Source: Paracoccus mutanolyticus (GTDB lineage: Bacteria > Pseudomonadota > Alphaproteobacteria > Rhodobacterales > Rhodobacteraceae). Taken from it: DNA of 64,000 nt. Shown here piece by piece: positions 37,990 through 47,933 of the stretch. Position 1 is the first letter of the stretch, and each line of letters opens with the position of its first letter. The stretch is from assembly GCF_003285265.1 (NCBI RefSeq), contig NZ_CP030239.1, forward strand, positions 2,649,501-2,713,500, read 5' to 3'. The translations under genes were made by a program, and so were the position numbers. The notes under the pieces were generated by a model. The model made no database searches, was not told where the DNA came from, and was given only the letters and a program-made list of their open reading frames with translations.

Positions 37990-39033
37990 CGCGCAATCTC
38001 CTGTATGTCAAAAGTCCGCTTAGAAATCCGGCACCCCAGGGCAGATGCATCGCGGCCAGCGCCGGTCCCGCCCAAAGCCCGCACAGGCTGCGATGCCGGA
38101 TCGCCATGCCCGCCGAGGCCAGCGCCAGCACGCCAAGGTAAAGCACGGGCCAGGCCAGCCCCAGCGCGGTCAGGGACGTGCTGCCCCCCGCAAGCCCGAT
38201 GGCGGCCAGCGCCGCGCCCAGGGCGATCAGCGCCAGGTTCACCGCGGGCGCGATCTGGCGCAGGCGCGGGCGCATCCCGTGCTTGCAGACCGTGCGCGCC
38301 CGGCCCCGGCCATAGTTCCAGTATTGCCGCGCCAGCCGCGCGGGGCTGGGCCGCATCCAGTAATCCAGCCGCAGCTCGGCCGCGAGCCAGATGTGCCCGC
38401 CCGCGCGGCGCAGGCGGTGGTCCAGCTCGGCATCCTCGTTATGGCTGAAGCCGGCGTCATAGCCGCCGACGCGGCGGAACCAGTCCAGGTCCATGGCCGC
38501 GTGGTGGCCATGGTCCACCGGGCCCGAGGCGCGGCCGCCGCGATGGGCCGATCCGCCCGACCCCAGCGGCGTGTCCACGATCCAGGCGGCGGCTTTCTGG
38601 AAACAGCCCTCGCCCCGCGAATCCATCGGCACCACGACCGAGGCGGCGCGCTTTTCCACCAGCAGTTCGGCCGCGCGCATCGCATAGCCGGGCGGGTACA
38701 GCGCATGGGCATCGGCCCGCAGCAGGATGCGGTGGCCAGGGCGTGCGCAGGACGTCACCGCGTGGTTAATGCCTGCCGATTGCAGCCGGCCCGGGTTGTC
38801 GATCAGCGTCAGGTTCGCGAACTCGGCCGCCAGGCGCTGCACGATGGCGCGGGTCCGGTCGCGGCTGCCGCCGTCGGCCACGACGACGCCGGCGCGGGCC
38901 AGGCGGGGGTCGCCCGCCAGAAGCGAGCGCAGGCAGGGCTCGATGGCGGCTTCCTCGTTCAGGGTGGGGACGACGATCAGCACCTCGTCGCCGGTCAGGC
39001 GCGTGTCGCGCAGCAGGGGGCGGGGGCGTTCAT
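37979..39033 (-). CDS. exoA: ExoA-like glycosyltransferase, frameshift near the start
   Basis: GT2 family membrane-associated glycosyltransferase: VLIVVPTLNEEAAIEPCLRS, VVADGGSRDRTRAIV, ILLRADAHALYPPGY, GGYDAGFSHNEDAELDHRL, then ARQYWNYGRGRART and two or three C-terminal membrane helices. This is the succinoglycan ExoA architecture. The uninterrupted frame starts at a poor GTG (38983). The next frame supplies MNAPAP at 39033, an ATG that overlaps the flippase stop (ATGA), and LLRDTRLTGDE links the two. One extra base near 39015 would explain this. Confidence 0.85.
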
Positions 39034-40382
39034 GGCGCGACCTGTGCGCCGGGGCGGGCGCGGCTGCCGGCCAGGTGGCGCAGCGAGGCGAGGCTGGGGT
39101 CGATGCCCAGCCGGCGGCGGCACAGCAGGTTCATCACGGCAAGGCCAAGCCCGTGGCTTGCCACCGCCCCCGCCGCCGCGCCGGTGACACCGTAAAGCGC
39201 CCCCAGCGCCGGGACCGCGACAAGGCAGGCCAGCGCTCCGGTCAGGTTGCCGGCGAAATCCGCGCGTCCGTTGCCGCGCGACGCCAGGATCACCGAGGCG
39301 GGGCCGAAGGCCACCGACAGCGCCGGGATCAGCAGCAGGATCAACAGCGCCGGCCGGGCCGCCCGATATTCGGGGCCGAACCAGCCAAGCGCCATGGTGC
39401 CAAGGACCAGAACGATCACGACGCCCAGGGCCAGTCCCGCCAGCTTGATCGCGGCCGAACTGGCCAGCAGACGGTCGCGGCGCCGCGGCTGATCGGCGGC
39501 CATCGCCTGCGCGATGCGGGGGCTGAAGGCCACGTCCACGGCCACCACGCCGAAGTTGATGAAATTGACGATAGAGAAGGCGACCGCGAACAGGCTGACC
39601 TGCGCCCCGCCCAGGGCGAGGCCCGCCGTCGCGATCAGGATGGCCTTGCGATATTCCGTCATCACCAGCCCCGGCGTCAGCCACAGGCCCAGGCCCATCC
39701 ACGCCCGCCATGCGCGGCTGTCGGACGGCGTGTCGCGCAGGAAGGCAAAATCCGCCCGCAGCAGGGCGTTCTGGATCAGGACGGTCAGCCCTTCGGACAG
39801 GGCGAACAGCACGACCACATGCCAGGGCTTCAGTGGGACCCCCGCTGCCCAGGCCAGGCTCAGACCCAGCGTCAGCACCAGCGGCCCGGTCAGCAGGCGC
39901 GGCAGCAGCCCCTTGCGCATCACGCCCAAGGCGGTCGCGTGGCGCGCCGTCAGGCGGGCCAGCGCGACCAGCACCATGGCCAGCGCGATGGCGGCCAGCA
40001 TCTGCGGGTTGTCGGCGGGCAGCAGGCCGGTCGTCCAGGCCGCCGCTCCCAGCAGCGCCAGCAGCGGCAGGGTGAACAGCACCAGCCGCCGGTTGACGCG
40101 GATGAACCCCGCCGCCTGCGCCATGCGGCCATGTTCGCGTGCAGGCACGATGCAGCGCATGGCACCCGATTCCATGTTCAGCGTCATCAGGATCGAGGCA
40201 ATCTGCGCCACCGATATGGCCTGCAGTGCCACCCCCGCCGCCTGCGGCGCCAGCAGCCGCACCAGAAGCAGCGTCCAGGCCAGGCTCAGCAGGTTGCTAC
40301 CCACCCGGGCGACGATCAGCAAAAGCGAATCGACCAGGCCCGCGCGATGGTCACGCGAAGGGGGCGCCTTGGCGTCATCCAT
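39030..40382 (-). CDS. polysaccharide flippase, MOP/Wzx-type
   Basis: Integral membrane protein of about 450 residues with 12 or more hydrophobic helices, of the oligosaccharidyl-lipid flippase type. It would move the lipid-linked repeat unit across the inner membrane. The N-terminal LLLIVARVGSNLLSLAWTLL and RLLAPQAAGVALQA blocks are typical. The ATG at 40382 (MDDAKAPPS) has GGAAA upstream; an in-frame ATG-like start at 40406 is less good. First gene of the leftward arm that continues into exoA. Confidence 0.82.
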   Translation of the reverse strand: MDDAKAPPSRDHRAGLVDSLLLIVARVGSNLLSLAWTLLLVRLLAPQAAGVALQAISVAQIASILMTLNMESGAMRCIVPAREHGRMAQAAGFIRVNRRLVLFTLPLLALLGAAAWTTGLLPADNPQMLAAIALAMVLVALARLTARHATALGVMRKGLLPRLLTGPLVLTLGLSLAWAAGVPLKPWHVVVLFALSEGLTVLIQNALLRADFAFLRDTPSDSRAWRAWMGLGLWLTPGLVMTEYRKAILIATAGLALGGAQVSLFAVAFSIVNFINFGVVAVDVAFSPRIAQAMAADQPRRRDRLLASSAAIKLAGLALGVVIVLVLGTMALGWFGPEYRAARPALLILLLIPALSVAFGPASVILASRGNGRADFAGNLTGALACLVAVPALGALYGVTGAAAGAVASHGLGLAVMNLLCRRRLGIDPSLASLRHLAGSRARPGAQVAP

Positions 40383-40471
40383 GATATAGTTTCCACGGAC
40401 GCGCAAAGCAGGCGACCGCTCGCCCGGAACGGCTAGCTTCGCGCGCGTGTTCGTGGTTTGATTGAGGAATC

Positions 40472-40677
40472 ATGATAGGCGCTCTTCTCATAGGTTTGAT
40501 CGCGGGCACGGCGCTGGGCCTGTTCGTCGCGCTCTACTTCGGGGCGGGCTGGCTGGCGGCGCTCGTGACGGCGATCCTGTCGGCCAATCTGGGCGCTGAC
40601 GGCGATGCTGCTGCTGAACGGCTGGCGCGACGCTTGGGAACGCCGGCAGGCCCGGGGCAAGCTTACTTCCCGTTAGC
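40472..40677 (+). CDS. small two-helix membrane protein, one frameshift
   Basis: ATG at 40472 gives MIGALLIGLIAGTALGLFVA and a second hydrophobic stretch (AALVTAILSANLGA). The annotated frame then becomes Arg-rich and runs to 40747 over exoY. In another frame the text continues LTAMLLLNGWRDAWERRQAR and stops near 40675, giving about 68 residues. This is a more natural product; two bases are probably missing near 40590. It lies between exoY and the flippase gene, on the other strand. Function unknown. Confidence 0.55.
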
Positions 40678-41379
40678 GCCCAGCACCACCAGAACCGTCC
40701 GCGCCAGGATGGTCATGTCCAGTCCCAGCGAATGGGAAATGGCATAGCTGCGGTCGATCCGAACGCGTTCCTCATACGAGATGTTGTTGCGTCCGCTGAC
40801 CTGCCAGGGCCCGGTCAGGCCGGGACGCACCGCCATATAGGCGACGGCCGAATCGCGATAGCGCTCGACCAGTTCGGCGGCGGTCACGGGGCGCGGGCCG
40901 ACCAGGCTCATGTCGCCGCGGATCACGTTCCAAAGCTGGGGCAGTTCGTCCAGGCTGGTGCGGCGCAGGAAGTGGCCAAGCCGGGTGATGCGCGGATCAT
41001 TGTCCAGCTTGTGGCTGGTCTGCCATTGCAGCCGCGCCACCGCATCCCGTTCCAGCAGGTCGCGTAGGCGCTGTTCGGCGTCGGGAACCATGGTGCGGAA
41101 CTTGAGGCAGCGGAACGCCCGGCCATTCTGGCCGACGCGCGCGTGGCCAAAGAACATGCCCTTGCCTTGGCTGCCGACCGTCAGGGCGACTGCCAGAATA
41201 AGCGGCAGGAAAACGATCAGCAGGACGATAGCGCCCGTCACGTCCAGGACGCGTTTCCCCCGAGAGGCATAGAATCCCTGTCTGCGAAAGGACGTGGTGC
41301 CGCCGGTCAGGTGCAGATCTGCCGTGGGGCTAAGGGATTTCCGTGGGTTGGCGGAAATCTTAACGCGGTCATAGAACAT
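40663..41379 (-). CDS. exoY: ExoY-type undecaprenyl-phosphate sugar-phosphate transferase
   Basis: Polyprenyl-phosphate hexose-1-phosphate transferase that starts repeat-unit assembly, 238 residues. One hydrophobic segment (GAIVLLIVFLPLILAVALTV) is followed by the conserved catalytic half: GHARVGQNGRAFRCLKFRTM, the D-P-R-I-T-R-L-G-x-F-L-R-R-T-S-L-D-E-L-P-Q signature, GDMSLVGPRP and RPGLTGPWQVSGR. The sugar is galactose in Sinorhizobium ExoY; not known here. It is divergent from the deacetylase gene across a 494-base AT-rich region. Confidence 0.93.
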   Translation of the reverse strand: MFYDRVKISANPRKSLSPTADLHLTGGTTSFRRQGFYASRGKRVLDVTGAIVLLIVFLPLILAVALTVGSQGKGMFFGHARVGQNGRAFRCLKFRTMVPDAEQRLRDLLERDAVARLQWQTSHKLDNDPRITRLGHFLRRTSLDELPQLWNVIRGDMSLVGPRPVTAAELVERYRDSAVAYMAVRPGLTGPWQVSGRNNISYEERVRIDRSYAISHSLGLDMTILARTVLVVLGANGK

Positions 41380-41873
41380 GATTACAGACCATACAGGGGG
41401 CGCAGGAAAACTTTCCTATTCGCCCGTAAAACAACACACTTCCTCATCTAAAAACGCCACGCAGAATAGACTGTCAACGCAATAGCCGGTGACGGGCGGA
41501 AATTTGCCGGCTGGTTCGGAGCGGGGCTTTAAAGGCTTGACGTGCAGCAACTGCCAAGCGAGTAGTTCGCGCACACGCCAAGCGTGTTCTGCCGCTCAAA
41601 TGATTTTTGTCAAATAAACCAAATAAAATTTTCTGATTCGCAGCAGAAAACAGCCGCACTGAATCAACCCCAAGATGCGTATTTGTCCATTTGGCGATAA
41701 GCGGATTTCTGCCTGTTGCGGTGCATTCACCTTGAGCGCTGCGCAACTATCAGGCATGTGTCGCCTGACCTTTGAGACAGTTTACTATTTATTTATCCGG
41801 TCGCCTATCGACAGTCCTGCATGGATTACTAGGATGCCTCAGTGTAGGCGTAACTTTGCCCATTGGTGTATTT
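41380..41873. other. AT-rich divergent control region of the polysaccharide locus
   Basis: No gene supported. Much lower GC than the flanks, with AT-rich runs such as GTCAAATAAACCAAATAAAA around 41609-41628 and TACTATTTATTTATCC near 41783-41798. Both arms of the exopolysaccharide locus start from its ends, so it likely holds promoters and regulator sites. I could not choose a promoter with confidence; TTGAGA with TTTATC near 41773-41800 is one weak option. Confidence 0.5.
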
Positions 41874-42565
41874 ATGAGTATGGACGGCCTCTTTGCCGAG
41901 CGACCGGTGCGTGACGTGCCGCGGACCGCATTGACAGTTTTCGCACATCCCGACGATGCAGAGATTTCCTGCTTTGGACTGCTGTCCAAGTTGCGGCGGG
42001 AAGGCTGGCGCATCGTCATGGTGATCGCCACCCGGGGCGAGAACGGAGCCGACGTCACCTCGTGGGACAGGCTGACCGAGGCGCGCCGCGCCGCCGAAAG
42101 CATCGGGGCCGAACTGGTCTATGGCGATTTCTCGGACGGGCATGTTCAGGCACGGGCGATCTGATCCATTGGGTCGAAGGGTTGCTGCAGACCTGGCGCC
42201 CCGACATCGTCCTGACCCATTTCACCGGCGAAAGCCGCACCAGCCATCAGGACCACGTCTCGGTCGAGGCGGCGGTGCAGATCGCCGTGCGCCGCGCCAC
42301 CTGGCGTCCCATGCTGCTGCTGGCCGAGGGGATCGACCACGACATCACCTTCCGCCCGAACTGGTTCGTGGACATCACCCAGGACTACGAAACCAAGGTC
42401 GGCGCTATCGGCATGCACCAGTCGCAGTCCAACAAATACTACATGAAGCGCGAACATGTGGACGTGCGCGCCCGCCGCTGGGACATCAACTTTCCCCGCC
42501 CGGCCGACAGTGAATATGCCCCGCGCTATTGGGAAGCCTTTTTCCTGGTTCAGCACGTCATGTAA
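41874..42565 (+). CDS. PIG-L family N-deacetylase, one frameshift
   Basis: Zinc-dependent deacetylase of the LmbE/PIG-L family, acting on N-acetyl sugars. The AHPDDAEISCFG motif supplies the first metal ligands and the catalytic Asp; the second ligand His lies in SHQDHVSVEAAV. The frame breaks at about 42150, after YGDFSDGHVQ, and resumes with DLIHWVEGLLQTWRPDIVL. The repaired length is about 230 residues. The ATG at 41874 is within a longer open frame and has no clear ribosome site. First gene of the rightward arm; could deacetylate the polymer or its precursor. Confidence 0.85.
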
Positions 42566-42600
42566 GCCGGTCCGCCGTCGGAACAGCGAAAGGCAGGCAT

Positions 42601-43482
42601 ATGCAGGCTGAAACACTCTCGGAGCGCGAGCGGCCCCGGGGCGCTGACGGGCGTCGGCCGCTGGTCGATTTCATCGTGATCGGCGCCATGCGCGCCGGCA
42701 CGACCATGCTGCACGACCTGTTGTCGGGGCATCCCCAGATCTCGATGGCGAGGATGAAGGAAACGGATTTCTTCGTCGCCGAAAAGAACCTGCCGCGCGG
42801 AACGGGCTGGTACGGCGCGCAATTCGACCCTGCCCGGCCGATCCGGGGCGAGATTTCCCCGAACTATGCCAAGGCGATGGATTTCCCGGGCGTGCCCGAG
42901 CGGATCTTCGAGCATTGCCCCGGGGTGCGGCTGGTCTATGTGCTGCGCGATCCGGTTGCGCGCGCGGTGTCGCAGTACGCCCATTCCTGGAACATGGGCG
43001 AGTTGTCCGACACGCCCGAGCAGATGGCCCGCAGCCCCGAATATCCGCGGATCCTCGACGCCAGCCGCTATGCCCGCCAGATCGACAACTACCTGCGCCT
43101 GTTCGATCCGGGGCAGTTGCTGGTCGTGGACTTCGACGCCCTGCTGGCCGATCCGCAGGGGCAGGTGGACCGCATCCTGGCCCATGTCGGGGCCGAACCC
43201 ATGGTCGTGCCGCCGCCCGCGCGCCAGAACGGCAACGACGAGCTGTCGCGCGTGCCCAAGCCGCTGCTGCGCCTGACGCAAAGCCGGCTGCGGCCGCTGC
43301 TGACGGCGGTGGCGGGCCCGGCCCTGCGCGGCCGTCTGCGCCGCCTGCTGGCGCGCGGCCCCGCCCGCGTGGCCCCCGCCTGTCCCGAGCTGCTGCTGCA
43401 ACGCATGCGCGACGACCTGGCCGAGGACGCCCAGCGCCTGCGGCAGATGACCGGGCAGGAGTTCGCGCGATGGTCGATCTGA
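42601..43482 (+). CDS. sulfotransferase
   Basis: PAPS-dependent sulfotransferase of 293 residues. The 5'-phosphosulfate loop is FIVIGAMRAGTTMLHDLLSG and the 3'-phosphate site LVYVLRDPVARAVSQY. An EISPNYAK block and a late loop follow, as in heparan-sulfate-type sulfotransferases. The ATG at 42601 has AGGCAGG upstream. Its stop overlaps the polymerase gene. Together with the second sulfotransferase at 44782 it points to a sulfated polysaccharide. Confidence 0.88.
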   Translation: MQAETLSERERPRGADGRRPLVDFIVIGAMRAGTTMLHDLLSGHPQISMARMKETDFFVAEKNLPRGTGWYGAQFDPARPIRGEISPNYAKAMDFPGVPERIFEHCPGVRLVYVLRDPVARAVSQYAHSWNMGELSDTPEQMARSPEYPRILDASRYARQIDNYLRLFDPGQLLVVDFDALLADPQGQVDRILAHVGAEPMVVPPPARQNGNDELSRVPKPLLRLTQSRLRPLLTAVAGPALRGRLRRLLARGPARVAPACPELLLQRMRDDLAEDAQRLRQMTGQEFARWSI

Positions 43483-44785
43483 CCGCCGGCGCGCTGCCCG
43501 GCGCCCGCCCCCTTGCCCGGATGCCGGGGCTGGGCCAGCGCCTGTTCTGGCGCGGGTACGACAGCGCGCTGTTGGGCCTGACGCTGATGGTCATGTCCGA
43601 CATGCCGAACCGCTGGGGACTGGCCAGCGAAGTCTGGCTGATGGTCTATGGCCTGTTCGTGCTGCGCGCGGCCACGGTCTGGCGGGCCTTTTACCGCCAG
43701 GTCGCCCGCAACTGGACGCTGATGCTGTATCCCGGCGTCTGCCTGCTGTCGGTGATCTGGTCGGGCAGCCCCGTCACCTCGGCCGTGTCCGGGGTACAGA
43801 TGACGATGACGGTGCTGATCGCCATGTTCCTGGGCTGGCGCTTCGTGCCCCGGCAGCTTGTGGCACGATCTGGGCGCTGCTGTCGCTGGCGGCCCTGGCC
43901 TCGCTGGGGAACTGGGCGACGGGCGTGTTCCGCCTCTCGGCGACGTGGGCGGCCACTGGGGATCTCTACCAGCAAGAACATGCTGGGCCATTATTCCCAG
44001 TTCGCGGCGCAGATCTCGCTGACGCTGATGCTGATGGGGCAGGGACAGGCCCCGCGGGCCGCGCGCTGGCTGGCGCCGCTGACGCTGGTGCTGTGCGTGC
44101 TGGCGGTGGTGCTGCCAAGTCGATGACCGCGGTGCTGCTGCTGCCGCTTTACGGCCGGCTGACGCTTCTGCTCAACCGCAGGCGCCTGTCGCCGCTTCTG
44201 CGCCATGGCGCCATCGCGGCGCTGGTGCTGGCGCTGAGCCTGGGGCCGCTGGCCCTGGCGATGGCCGGCATCGACCCCGTGGCCGAGGTCCTGCGCGCCA
44301 CCGGCAAGGACGCCACCCTGACCGGCCGGACCGAGCTTTGGTCCATCGCCTATGGGCTGGCGTCCCAGGCGCCGCTGACGGGCCTGGGCTTTGGCGCCTT
44401 CTGGGCGATGGACCGCTATGACAGCCTGCATTTCGCGGTGATCCAGGCCGGGGCGACGGCGCCGTCGTTTCACAACTTCATCGCCGACGTGTCGGTGGGC
44501 ACCGGCCTGATGGGCCTGGGCGCGATGTTCGCGCTGCTGGGCACGGTGCTGTCGCGGGCGCTGCGGCATTATCGCGCCTCGGGTTCGGCGCTGTCGGTCG
44601 GCTGCCTGATCCTGGTCCTGGTCCCGATGAACGTGGGCCTGCTTGAACCCTATCTGTACCGTCAGCACGAATTCATGCTGATGTGGCTGGTCATGCTGGG
44701 CGTCAGCATCCGGTCCCACCTGCCACCCTTTGTTGTGCCGGCGCCCGTGCGCCACGAGTCCCTTGATGTGAACGAGTCCCGATGA
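43470..44785 (+). CDS. O-antigen ligase/Wzy-like polymerase, three frameshifts
   Basis: Polytopic membrane protein of the O-antigen polymerase/ligase family; would polymerise repeat units in the periplasm. It starts at ATG 43470 inside the sulfotransferase end. The frame changes near 43862, 43962 and 44113. In order the pieces read SALLGLTLMVMSDMPNRWGL, IWALLSLAALASLGNWATGV, TSKNMLGHYSQFAAQISL, then SMTAVLLLPLYGRLTLLLNR. The last piece includes GRTELWSIAYGLASQAPLTG and the loop PSFHNFIADVSVGTGLMGL, which carries the family's conserved H-N. Repaired length about 440 residues. Stop overlaps the next ATG. Confidence 0.8.
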
Positions 44786-45624
44786 GAGAGCTTCCCCCCC
44801 TTGCCCGTTTCCGCCAGCGTTCGCGGCTGTATCTTGGCCGGTCGTTGCGGACGGTGTCGGGCCTGCGCCAGCCCTGCGTCTTCATGCACGTGCCCAAGTG
44901 CGGCGGCACTTCGGTCAGCGAGGCGCTTTACGCGACCGTGCCCCTGCATCGCAAGATCGGGATTCTGGACAGTCCCTCGATCCGCTCGGCGCTGGCGATC
45001 CAGCACAGCGGCCAAGACGACCTGTCCTTTCACGACGAAGGCGCGCGCGCCGATGACATCGCCGCATTCCGCGAAACGCTGCTGCTGATGCACATGGCGC
45101 ATCGCGCGACGCTGATCCACGGTCATTTCCTGTTTTCCGAACGCGCCTGGCAGCATTTCGGCGACCGCTACCGCTATGTCACCATCCTGCGCGATCCGGT
45201 GGCGCGGACCGTCTCGCATATACGGTTGGACGCCGGACGGGAACCGTTCGGCGAAGATCCGGGCGGGACAGCTGGACGCGCGGCAGCGAAAGCGACGAAC
45301 CTGCAAGACGATTTCCACGGCTCGCCCATGCGCAGGAACATCGGCCGGGCGATGGAGCGTGCCCTGCGCAACATGGAGCGCTTCTCGCTGATCGGGTTCC
45401 TTGAGGATCTGGACGGGTTTTCGCGCGACTTCGCCGCGCTGTTCGGAGTCCGGCCCTGGATCCCGCATTACAACAGCGCCGGACAGGACAAGCCCTTCGC
45501 CATGACGACCGAGCAGCGCGACCGGCTGGCCGCTCTCAGCGCGCCCGACATCGAACTTTATGCCCATGCCCGGCGCATCGCCCCCACGCTGATGCAGCGC
45601 GAACCGAAAGTGAAAGCCGCATGA
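44782..45624 (+). CDS. sulfotransferase family protein (Sulfotransfer_2 type)
   Basis: A 280-residue protein with phosphosulfate-binding FMHVPKCGGTSVSEALY and 3'-phosphate site YRYVTILRDPVARTVSHI, typical of the sulfotransferase-2 group. The stretch after HIRLDAGREPFG up to FHGSPMRR is less regular but stays in frame. ATG overlaps the polymerase stop (ATGA); its own stop overlaps the Wzz-like ATG. Acceptor unknown, presumably the same polymer. Confidence 0.85.
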   Translation: MRELPPLARFRQRSRLYLGRSLRTVSGLRQPCVFMHVPKCGGTSVSEALYATVPLHRKIGILDSPSIRSALAIQHSGQDDLSFHDEGARADDIAAFRETLLLMHMAHRATLIHGHFLFSERAWQHFGDRYRYVTILRDPVARTVSHIRLDAGREPFGEDPGGTAGRAAAKATNLQDDFHGSPMRRNIGRAMERALRNMERFSLIGFLEDLDGFSRDFAALFGVRPWIPHYNSAGQDKPFAMTTEQRDRLAALSAPDIELYAHARRIAPTLMQREPKVKAA

Positions 45625-47803
45625 TCCAGAACGATCGCCAATGGCGCCGCCTGCCCGAGCCGCAACGCGACGGCGCCGTGCCCGACGTGGACCTGGCCAC
45701 GACCCTGCGCACCCTGACCAGCGGGCTGCGCCGCCAGTGGAAGCTGATCGCGGCCGTCACGCTGGGCATGGCGCTGCTGGCGCTGGCCTATGTGCTGACC
45801 GCGACGCCGCAATATACTGCGCGGGCCGCGCTGGTCGTGGACCCGCGCATCTCGAACTCGGTCAACGGGCCCGAGGCGCCGACGCTGCTGCTGTCGGACG
45901 CGCTGGTCGTGGACAGCGAGATCAAGGTGCTGGGTTCGCGCGATGTGACCTGGCGCGTGGCCAAGGCGCTGGGCCTGTTCGATCAACCGCCCGAGGACGG
46001 CGGCCCCAGCCTGCCGCGCCAGGTGCTGAATGCCCTGCAGGGCCTGCTGGGCACCACCCCCGACGCCACCGCCCTGGATGAGACCGCCAGCCGCGTCAGC
46101 CGCGAAGAGGCGATCCGCCGCGAGATGATGGAGGGCTTCGAGATCACCCGCGACGGCGGCACCTATGTCATCGACGTGGCCTATACCTCCGAGGACCCGA
46201 TCTTTGCCACCAATGCGGTGAACGCGCTGATCGAGCAGTATTTCAAGGCGGCCTCGGACGCCTCTCTGTCGGACACGCGGCGCATTCACGACTGGCTGGA
46301 CCAGCGCGTGCAGGTGCTGGGACAGGAGGTCAAGACCGCCGATGCCGCCGTCGCCGACTATCGCCAGCAGCACGACCTGTTTCCGATGGCCAGCGGTGCC
46401 TTGCCGTCCGAGGTCGAACTGTCGAACACCAACGACCGCCTGATCGCCCTGCGCCAGGACCTGATCGAGGCGCAGACCCGGCAGGACAAGATCAAGGGCA
46501 TCGTCGCGTCGGATTCGGTGGGGGCGCTGCTGGACGGCACGCTGGGCGGCGATGTCGCCAGCCCCGCGCTGCGCGATTTCCAGACCCGCTATGCGGGCCT
46601 CGTGTCCGAGGAACATGACCTTGTGACCCGCTGGGGCGCGGGCAGCGACATGGTGGCGCGCAACCGCACGGACCAGGCGCGGCTGCGCGACGTGATGATG
46701 CAGGAGGCGGCGCAGATGGTGGACCGGCTGGGCACCCAGCAGGAAACCATCCGCCGCCAGATCGCCGCGACCGAGCTGCAGATCGAGGAACTGCGCGCCC
46801 GGGCCAACAGCGACGCGCAGAAATCCATCCAACTGGACGAACTGGAGCGCGAGGCCCAGGCCAAGCGCGGGCTTTACCAGTCGATGTTGGCCGAGCTGAT
46901 CACCTCGGCGCAGCGCGAGACGTTCCAGCGCTCGCCCGCCCGGGTGATCGCCCAGGCCGTGCCCCCGGACGAGGTGGCCTCGCCCAAGGCCACCCGCACG
47001 ATGATCCTGGCGCTCTTCGGCGGGCTGGTCCTGGGTTCGGCCATCGCCTTCCTGCGCGAGATCATGGACGACCGCCTGCTGCGCGGCTCGGACCTGCGCG
47101 AAGGGCTGGGGCTGCGCTATCTGGGCCTGCTGCCCGGCGTCCGGGCGGCGCAGGCCGTCAAGCCCAGCACCTTGCTGGTGCCCCAGCCCAGCGACGCGGT
47201 GCGGCGCGTGCTGCGGGGGCTGGTCGCCGAATTGCAGCAGCGCCGGCCCGAAAGCGGCGCGCTGGTCACGGGCATTGTCGCCTCGCGCCGGGGCGAGGGG
47301 CGGGCCCAGACCGCCGGCTGGCTTGCGGCCGAGCTTGCCGGCCATGACGCGCGCGTGGTGCTGATCTCGGTCGCGCCGGAACATGCGCGGCTGCTGGCGG
47401 GCGCCGGGGCTGGTGGTGCTTTACCGAGAGGTGGTAGCTGGCCATGCCGCCTCCGCCGGAACGAGCATGAGGACAAACGCCCGGCCGCCCGGCCTGCTCC
47501 CCGGATCCTGAGACCGGCCGGGACCTGCGGGATGGCGCAGCACCGGCTGCGGCCGATCTGATCGCGGCGCTGCGCGACAAGGTGGACCACATCATCCTGG
47601 TCCTGCCCGCGCTGGCCGAAGCCTCCGAGGTGGAAATCGCCGCCGGGCTGGTCGACGGGGCCATCCTGACGCTGCGCTGGGGCGAGGATCGCGGCCCGCA
47701 ACTGGCCGAGACGCTGGCCTCGAGCCGCGTGCTGCGTCCGCTGCTGCTGGGCGGGCTGTTCACGGCGGGCTCGGCCCGGGGGTTTGCGCGCTACAACGGC
47801 TAG
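45621..47803 (+). CDS. Wzz/ExoP-like chain-length determinant with degenerate kinase domain and an internal patch
   Basis: Polysaccharide co-polymerase. Wzz domain with first membrane helix at about residues 43-60 (LIAAVTLGMALLALAYVLTA), a long periplasmic coiled coil (EVKTADAAVADYRQQHDLFP onward), and a second helix near MILALFGGLVLGSAIAFL. The cytoplasmic domain resembles tyrosine autokinases. Its Walker A is degenerate: SRRGEGRAQTA lacks the GKS/T lysine. The continuous frame stops at 47561. Family-like text (VDHIILVLPALAEA to the stop at 47803) resumes one frame over after a non-matching stretch around 47405-47545. Starts inside the preceding stop. Confidence 0.82.
47405..47545 (+). other. 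anomalous patch inside the Wzz-like gene
   Basis: The two halves of the degenerate kinase domain are separated by about 140 bases that fit neither. On the reverse strand the patch reads MASYHLSVK from an ATG at 47445. This matches the first residues of MobA/MobL-type plasmid relaxases, with a plausible upstream region. Nine residues are suggestive only. Confidence 0.5.
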
Positions 47804-47933
47804 GACGCGCCGCGCCGGTCAAAGAAACGCCGCCGCGATGGCGCTGCGGGACGGTATTGCCGGCACCGCGGCGGCTGCTAAATATCCCGCAGGGCAGGAA
47901 CGAATCCGGCCGGGCAGGGTTATTGGGCGCACG

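Noticed and set aside
41474..41746. 90-codon minus-strand frame in the AT-rich exo control region
   Set aside because: Composition and codon use are non-coding and no start signal is visible.
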